From the IMG/VR virus record IMGVR_UViG_3300031951_000358, positions 1 to 43,593 of that record: a stretch of DNA of 43,593 nt. One strand, written 5' to 3'. Under the pieces are notes generated by a model. The model was not told the origin of the DNA, did not search any database, and worked only from the letters and a program-made list of their open reading frames with translations. Each line of letters begins with the position of its first letter. Position 1 is the first letter of the stretch. Below are positions 40,498 to 43,593 of this stretch, in pieces. The translations under genes were made by a program, and so were the position numbers. The stretch is from a virus.

Positions 40498-40526
40498 ATT
40501 ATATAGCCTTTCGGCTACCTTGTCAA
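40498..40526 (-). promoter_or_regulatory. sigma70 promoter with hairpin-forming spacer
   Basis: TTGACA, 17 bases, TATAAT. The spacer contains TAGCC-GAAA-GGCTA, a perfect inverted repeat. The -35 box overlaps the stop of the SWIM gene. Confidence 0.83.
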
Positions 40527-40906
40527 GCATTTTGGATAAATTCTTTAACTTTATTTGCATGCTTGCAAGTCCTGCGGAATTGAAATCCTACACAACTGCA
40601 GGAAACAATACCATTATCCGAAACGACATTATAAATATGCCCTTTCGATTTAGATTTAATTCTAAATATCCGAGTTTCTACTCGATTATCTGGAAAATCA
40701 AATCCAACGATAAATCGCTTATTAATATGAGATGTAGGATATTCAGGATTACCTGTATATACAGAGACATAATCATTATCTAACCATTTAGGATTATTAA
40801 CGACTTTACCTTTGAATATATTATCCTGATATTCTTCACCTAATATATTCGATTTCCATCGAGTTTGAATCTCGACTTCTGCACCGATTGAAAAGTTCTT
40901 TATCAT
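40523..40906 (-). CDS. SWIM zinc-finger protein, predicted leaderless
   Basis: A 127-residue protein. The first 75 residues are beta-rich (IGAEVEIQTRWKSNILGEEY, NDYVSVYTGN). The C-terminus holds a SWIM motif C103-x-C105-x8-C114-x-H116 (CSCVGFQFRRTCKHANKV), a zinc fold for DNA or protein contact often found in recombination and transposase-linked proteins. The upstream sigma70 promoter places the transcript start on the A of the ATG and no ribosome site is visible. It is probably an early regulator or recombination accessory protein. Confidence 0.78.
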   Translation of the reverse strand: MIKNFSIGAEVEIQTRWKSNILGEEYQDNIFKGKVVNNPKWLDNDYVSVYTGNPEYPTSHINKRFIVGFDFPDNRVETRIFRIKSKSKGHIYNVVSDNGIVSCSCVGFQFRRTCKHANKVKEFIQNA

Positions 40907-40912
40907 GTGCTT

Positions 40913-40941
40913 ATTATAACAGAAAAAAGTACCCGAGTCAA
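40913..40941 (-). promoter_or_regulatory. sigma70 promoter overlapping terminator
   Basis: TTGACT, 17 bases, TATAAT. The -35 lies in the loop and descending stem of the upstream terminator hairpin. Predicted start coincides with the SWIM gene ATG. Confidence 0.82.
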
Positions 40942-40953
40942 ATGCTCGGGTAC
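40923..40953 (-). terminator. Rho-independent terminator after small membrane-protein gene
   Basis: A 9-bp stem GTACCCGAG/CTCGGGTAC with 7-base loop, then TTTTTT on the minus strand. Confidence 0.87.
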
Positions 40954-40958
40954 TAAGT

Positions 40959-40974
40959 GTTGTTCTAGAACAAC
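40959..40974. promoter_or_regulatory. Perfect 16-bp palindrome GTTGTTCTAGAACAAC
   Basis: It lies between the stop of the 51-residue gene and the terminator. With its zero-length centre it is more like a dimeric operator than a hairpin, but it could extend the terminator structure. Confidence 0.5.
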
Positions 40975-40993
40975 AGGTTAAATTGCTTGATTT

Positions 40994-41149
40994 TTAAGCA
41001 CTTTCTTTTTCAATTAATCCTTCTGATTCGAAAAAGTCAATTGCGTCATCTACGCCTTTGTTGTGCCCCCATTTGTAGCATGCAAAGCATGCAGCTAACA
41101 TTAGTCCTAATTGTATTAGATCATATAGAGTGAATGTAATATTTTCCAT
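40994..41149 (-). CDS. Small single-pass membrane protein (51 aa)
   Basis: A frame of 51 codons with AGGAG six bases before the ATG. MENITFTLYDLIQLGLMLAA begins a hydrophobic helix (about residues 8-26, ending CFACYKWG). A soluble acidic tail GVDDAIDFFESEGLIEKESA follows. This helix plus (G-x-x-x-A)...GLIE pattern is common among tiny T4-like phage proteins of unknown role. It is 16 bases behind the SprT-like gene and followed by a palindrome and terminator. Confidence 0.75.
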   Translation of the reverse strand: MENITFTLYDLIQLGLMLAACFACYKWGHNKGVDDAIDFFESEGLIEKESA

Positions 41150-41165
41150 GTATCGCTCCTTTTAA

Positions 41166-41669
41166 TTATTCTTTTATCGACTCCTCTGCGAACCAATCTG
41201 CGTGTTTTTGTCTTAGATTTTTGAACTGGTCATGTTCCACAAGGAATTTTGCAACAAGACTGTTTTCTAAACCATAGGCCTCTATTTCCCAAGGTTGATC
41301 CCAGTAGGATGTATCATCATCATATTTTTCACCAAACCATAATGTTATATACTTATCTTTTTTAAACTTATCTTTAGCTTCGCCTTTGGCATGCTGTTTC
41401 ACATGAACCATCTCATGTGCCAGGACCTTGAACATATTAATCTTTTTTCGTGTCCTTAATATCTCAATATTAAATTCTCGTGGATTGTTGTCGCCTGTAA
41501 TTTCGTAATCACAAAAACCTCCGGCGTCTAGCTTTTCACGTACAATAATTTTAATAGATAAGTTTTTTGTCAATTGCGGGGACATTAAATTTTTGGCAAA
41601 TGAATCAGCTGCTAACTTTAGCAAATACACCAGCGTTCTATCTTTTGCATTTCTAACGGAAACATTCAT
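41166..41669 (-). CDS. SprT-like zinc metallopeptidase
   Basis: A 167-residue protein with HExxH at residues 85-89 (LAHEMVHVKQ) and a downstream WEIEAYG that could supply the third ligand. The layout matches small SprT/WSS-like or phage metallopeptidase proteins, which cleave DNA-bound or structural proteins. A GGAGG ribosome site lies nearby. The target is unknown. It is in a row of small early-region genes. Confidence 0.77.
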   Translation of the reverse strand: MNVSVRNAKDRTLVYLLKLAADSFAKNLMSPQLTKNLSIKIIVREKLDAGGFCDYEITGDNNPREFNIEILRTRKKINMFKVLAHEMVHVKQHAKGEAKDKFKKDKYITLWFGEKYDDDTSYWDQPWEIEAYGLENSLVAKFLVEHDQFKNLRQKHADWFAEESIKE

Positions 41670-41689
41670 TTTTTGTCCTCCACTTTTAT

Positions 41690-42160
41690 TTATGCCGCTA
41701 GTTTCATCTTATCTTTAATATATTCTACTCTATCTATCCAACCTTGTTTAGTTAGAAATCCCCATTCTCGTGTTCTCCAACCATGAATAAACAATGTCCA
41801 AGTTGGAGCAGACATTTCTAATCGGTGAAATGAGGTGGCTCTTCGCCATATAATTGAACCAGGCCCTCGCCATGTGCTTTGTTCTCCGACTTTAATACCG
41901 TGTCTGTCGAAGACCGGAGTCCATTCTGTATAACCTCCTGCAAGAATAACGGTGAGGTAGTTCCAGGGGTGGTCGTGAACGTCTCTGTCTTCGTCGGAGA
42001 GGAGGAGCTTGTGGATAAAGATGTTTGGGTAGGGTCTGACGGTATCGAATGCATTTATTTTTTCCTTAAAACATAGATAGTATCTGTGCATGTAATCTCT
42101 GCCAAATCTATCTTGGATAATACGTTTTCTATTTAGTTTTTCAAGCAATCGTAAAAGCAT
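41690..42160 (-). CDS. Cupin-fold protein
   Basis: A 156-residue protein. HDHPWNYLTVILAGGYTEW (about residues 62-80) and GSIIWRRATSFHRLEM supply the two cupin motifs with His ligands. IHGWRTREWGFLTKQGWID closes the fold. Phage cupins of this type have no assigned substrate; a dioxygenase, epimerase-like or sugar-binding role is possible. The start lacks a clear ribosome site; a later ATG (MHRYYLCF, about 23 residues in) is an alternative. Confidence 0.75.
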   Translation of the reverse strand: MLLRLLEKLNRKRIIQDRFGRDYMHRYYLCFKEKINAFDTVRPYPNIFIHKLLLSDEDRDVHDHPWNYLTVILAGGYTEWTPVFDRHGIKVGEQSTWRGPGSIIWRRATSFHRLEMSAPTWTLFIHGWRTREWGFLTKQGWIDRVEYIKDKMKLAA

Positions 42161-42175
42161 GATATAAATTTGGTG

Positions 42176-42382
42176 TTATACTTTATCAATTTCGTTTGCT
42201 TCTTTAATCAATGTATTAACATCTTCAAGTGTATTACATGTGATTTTTACTTGTGTCCAGTCATCATTGGTATCACGCCCGCTAACTTCAACCATATAAC
42301 CATTATCATATAGATTGATAGTTAATGAATCATTAATTTTAACTAATTTGTCGCTGATTTTTTTAATTTGTTTCTTAGCCAT
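42176..42382 (-). CDS. Small conserved phage protein, unknown
   Basis: A 68-residue protein, MAKKQIKKISDKLVKINDSL, then strand-rich LTINLYDNGYMVEVSGRDTN and a C-terminal helix LEDVNTLIKEANEID. AAGGAA ribosome site. The beta-beta-beta-alpha look is typical of small phage proteins without known function. It lies between the unknown 265-residue gene and the cupin gene. Confidence 0.7.
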   Translation of the reverse strand: MAKKQIKKISDKLVKINDSLTINLYDNGYMVEVSGRDTNDDWTQVKITCNTLEDVNTLIKEANEIDKV

Positions 42383-42391
42383 TTTATTTCC

Positions 42392-43189
42392 TTAAGTCCA
42401 TAGTGACTGTCTAATTTTAATGAGGCGAATCATCATTGCTTCATCCTCTGCCATGTGTTCTGCTTCAATTTTATGTGATAAATCCAAAGCAGCCATACAT
42501 TCTTTTCGTTCTTCTTCTGTTTCATTCTCGTGACCCCATAGATCACTTCCAGCTTTTTGTCTGCGCTTTTCGCAATATGCAGACCATCCACTAGCTTCCA
42601 TTGGATCGGGGCGATTGCGATATGTTTGTGTCCACCACAAATAAAGTTCTTTAATTTCTTTTGCAGAAGTTGCTTGACTTGTAAGTTCATTTTCATGCAT
42701 AAGAGTTGCTGCCCAATCAAGATGATCTAGACCTGCTTGAGGACAACGCCATGTTCTCCAACGGAACCAACCTTTAGCATAGAATGGAGGATTGTATTTT
42801 TTATATGCATCGTCATCCCATGCAATATGTAACCATGCTGTTTCCACTTCAACAAAGTCAACAAGCTCGTTAAACAAACAAGGTAAAATGCGATATCCTA
42901 CATCCTGCCACTGACCAGGTTTAATGTCACGTGGATGAGCGGTAAGTGCATGAGTACGAGTAACCCAACGATTATTGATATAATATTTTACATCATATAG
43001 TTTATCAATTGGCAAACGAACAAATGTTTGAATTGCGTCAAAGGCTTCTTCCACAATCCAATAACGAATCGGATGGGATTCTTTTGCCTCTGTTTCCCAT
43101 TTATGCCAGCCGGAGCTAGTTGCAGAAGTTGGTTTAGTTGTACCTCGAATCCAATTTGCAACTTTACTGTTTGACCAATATTCTCTCAT
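42392..43189 (-). CDS. Conserved Trp-rich protein of unknown function
   Basis: A 265-residue, unusually Trp-rich protein (MREYWSNSKVANWIRGTTKP, YAKGWFRWRTWRCPQAGLDH, LYLWWTQTYRNRPD). It starts one base after the helicase stop, so the two are coupled. Related proteins sit near replication genes in marine T4-like phages without assigned function. The C-terminal 60 residues are acidic and helical. No catalytic motif is apparent; it may act with the replisome by position. Confidence 0.72.
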   Translation of the reverse strand: MREYWSNSKVANWIRGTTKPTSATSSGWHKWETEAKESHPIRYWIVEEAFDAIQTFVRLPIDKLYDVKYYINNRWVTRTHALTAHPRDIKPGQWQDVGYRILPCLFNELVDFVEVETAWLHIAWDDDAYKKYNPPFYAKGWFRWRTWRCPQAGLDHLDWAATLMHENELTSQATSAKEIKELYLWWTQTYRNRPDPMEASGWSAYCEKRRQKAGSDLWGHENETEEERKECMAALDLSHKIEAEHMAEDEAMMIRLIKIRQSLWT

Positions 43190-43190
43190 T

Positions 43191-43593
43191 TTAAACCTTA
43201 ATTGACGAGAAGTCTCGTTTGCCTCTACTTATAATATCATTCATATTATATGTGCTTTTAGCTTGTGTGTCAACCCTATCAATGTCCAAATTAGCATCTG
43301 TCAAACCCTTTTGAGCAGATTGTTCTAAATCATATAATTTCATCTTTGCTCTATCAACACCAATCATAAATCGCTTATTTGCGGTTGGATCATTATATCG
43401 ATTCTTTAACTGTTTAACCATAAGCTGATTTAATTGCTCTAGTTCTTCAGTTGAAATCAAAGCAAACATAAAGTCAACTGTTGCCGGCAAACCAAAAGAT
43501 TCAGAAGTATCTGTTAGTTCAACATCGGTGTTACCATATCCACTTCTAGTTGTCTGTGTAGCTGATAGAATAGGCACATTCTCTTCAACCGCC
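43191..43593 (-). CDS. 41: Replicative DnaB-family helicase (T4 gp41-type), C-terminal part
   Basis: The frame is open to the right edge; the first visible residues are AVEENVPILSATQTTRSG. PATVDFMFALISTEELEQLN and IMVKQLKNRYNDP-like MVKQLKNRYNDPTANKRFMI, then GVDRAKMKLYDLEQSAQ, match the end of the RecA-like core of T4 gp41-type hexameric helicases. QTTRSGYG would be near motif H3 and NKRFMIGVDRAK the arginine-finger region. The N-terminal domain and Walker motifs lie outside the window. The visible part fits DNA unwinding at the phage fork. Confidence 0.87.
   Translation of the reverse strand, partial: AVEENVPILSATQTTRSGYGNTDVELTDTSESFGLPATVDFMFALISTEELEQLNQLMVKQLKNRYNDPTANKRFMIGVDRAKMKLYDLEQSAQKGLTDANLDIDRVDTQAKSTYNMNDIISRGKRDFSSIKV

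Overview
The window looks like part of the genome of a T4-like (myovirus-type) tailed phage of an aquatic bacterium. The evidence is a C-terminal fragment of a T4 gp41-type replicative helicase, T4-style late promoters (TATAAATA), conserved head-gene neighbours of marine T4-like phages, four very large repeat-built tail-fibre genes and a large tRNA cluster. DNA is A+T-rich and all protein genes but one lie on the minus strand. The host is probably a proteobacterium: the phage carries an RNA polymerase omega subunit whose C-terminal half reads, from memory of the family, like the betaproteobacterial form. No database search was possible, so host and closest relatives are inference.

Layout, left to right. 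1-19.0 kb: four giant fibre/structural genes made of a roughly 35-residue repeat ending in NLYYTNARV, plus one small structural gene. 19.0-29.1 kb: late virion-associated genes (structural protein, Dps-like ferritin, cytidylyltransferase-like enzyme, LamG-like lectin domain, KxDG ligase-like protein, PD-(D/E)XK-like protein, duplicated His-rich proteins, HNH-like protein). Eight of these begin with a short leader containing (L/I/V)-x-E, resembling T4 capsid-targeting/prohead-protease leaders. 29.1-36.4 kb: mostly small regulatory and metabolic genes (winged-helix protein, RpoZ, rubredoxin and rubrerythrin, MazG-like, GNAT-like, two 2OG-Fe(II) oxygenases, two tandem flavin halogenases, RNase H-like) with two tRNAs and one plus-strand J-domain gene.

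36.4-39.7 kb: a cluster of 22 tRNA genes (24 in the window, 23 of them convincing) covering every amino acid except Phe. Interspersed are GroES, an H1-like histone, a small basic protein, spacer elements forming long stems between neighbouring tRNA ends, and two unexplained non-coding blocks. 39.8-40.0 kb: a compact late transcription unit that is either a structured small RNA or a leaderless 35-codon gene. 40.0-43.6 kb: small early/middle genes (SWIM zinc finger, SprT-like metallopeptidase, cupin) leading into the helicase.

Expression logic is readable from sequence. Eight consensus sigma70 promoters, all with an exact 17-bp spacer, serve the early/tRNA side, and TATAAATA late promoters serve virion genes. 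Rho-independent hairpins separate units. Small genes are packed with 1-4 base overlaps, implying translational coupling. The main points for follow-up are the leader-bearing enzyme block, the phage RpoZ, the halogenase/oxygenase cluster, and the RNA structures in and beside the tRNA array.
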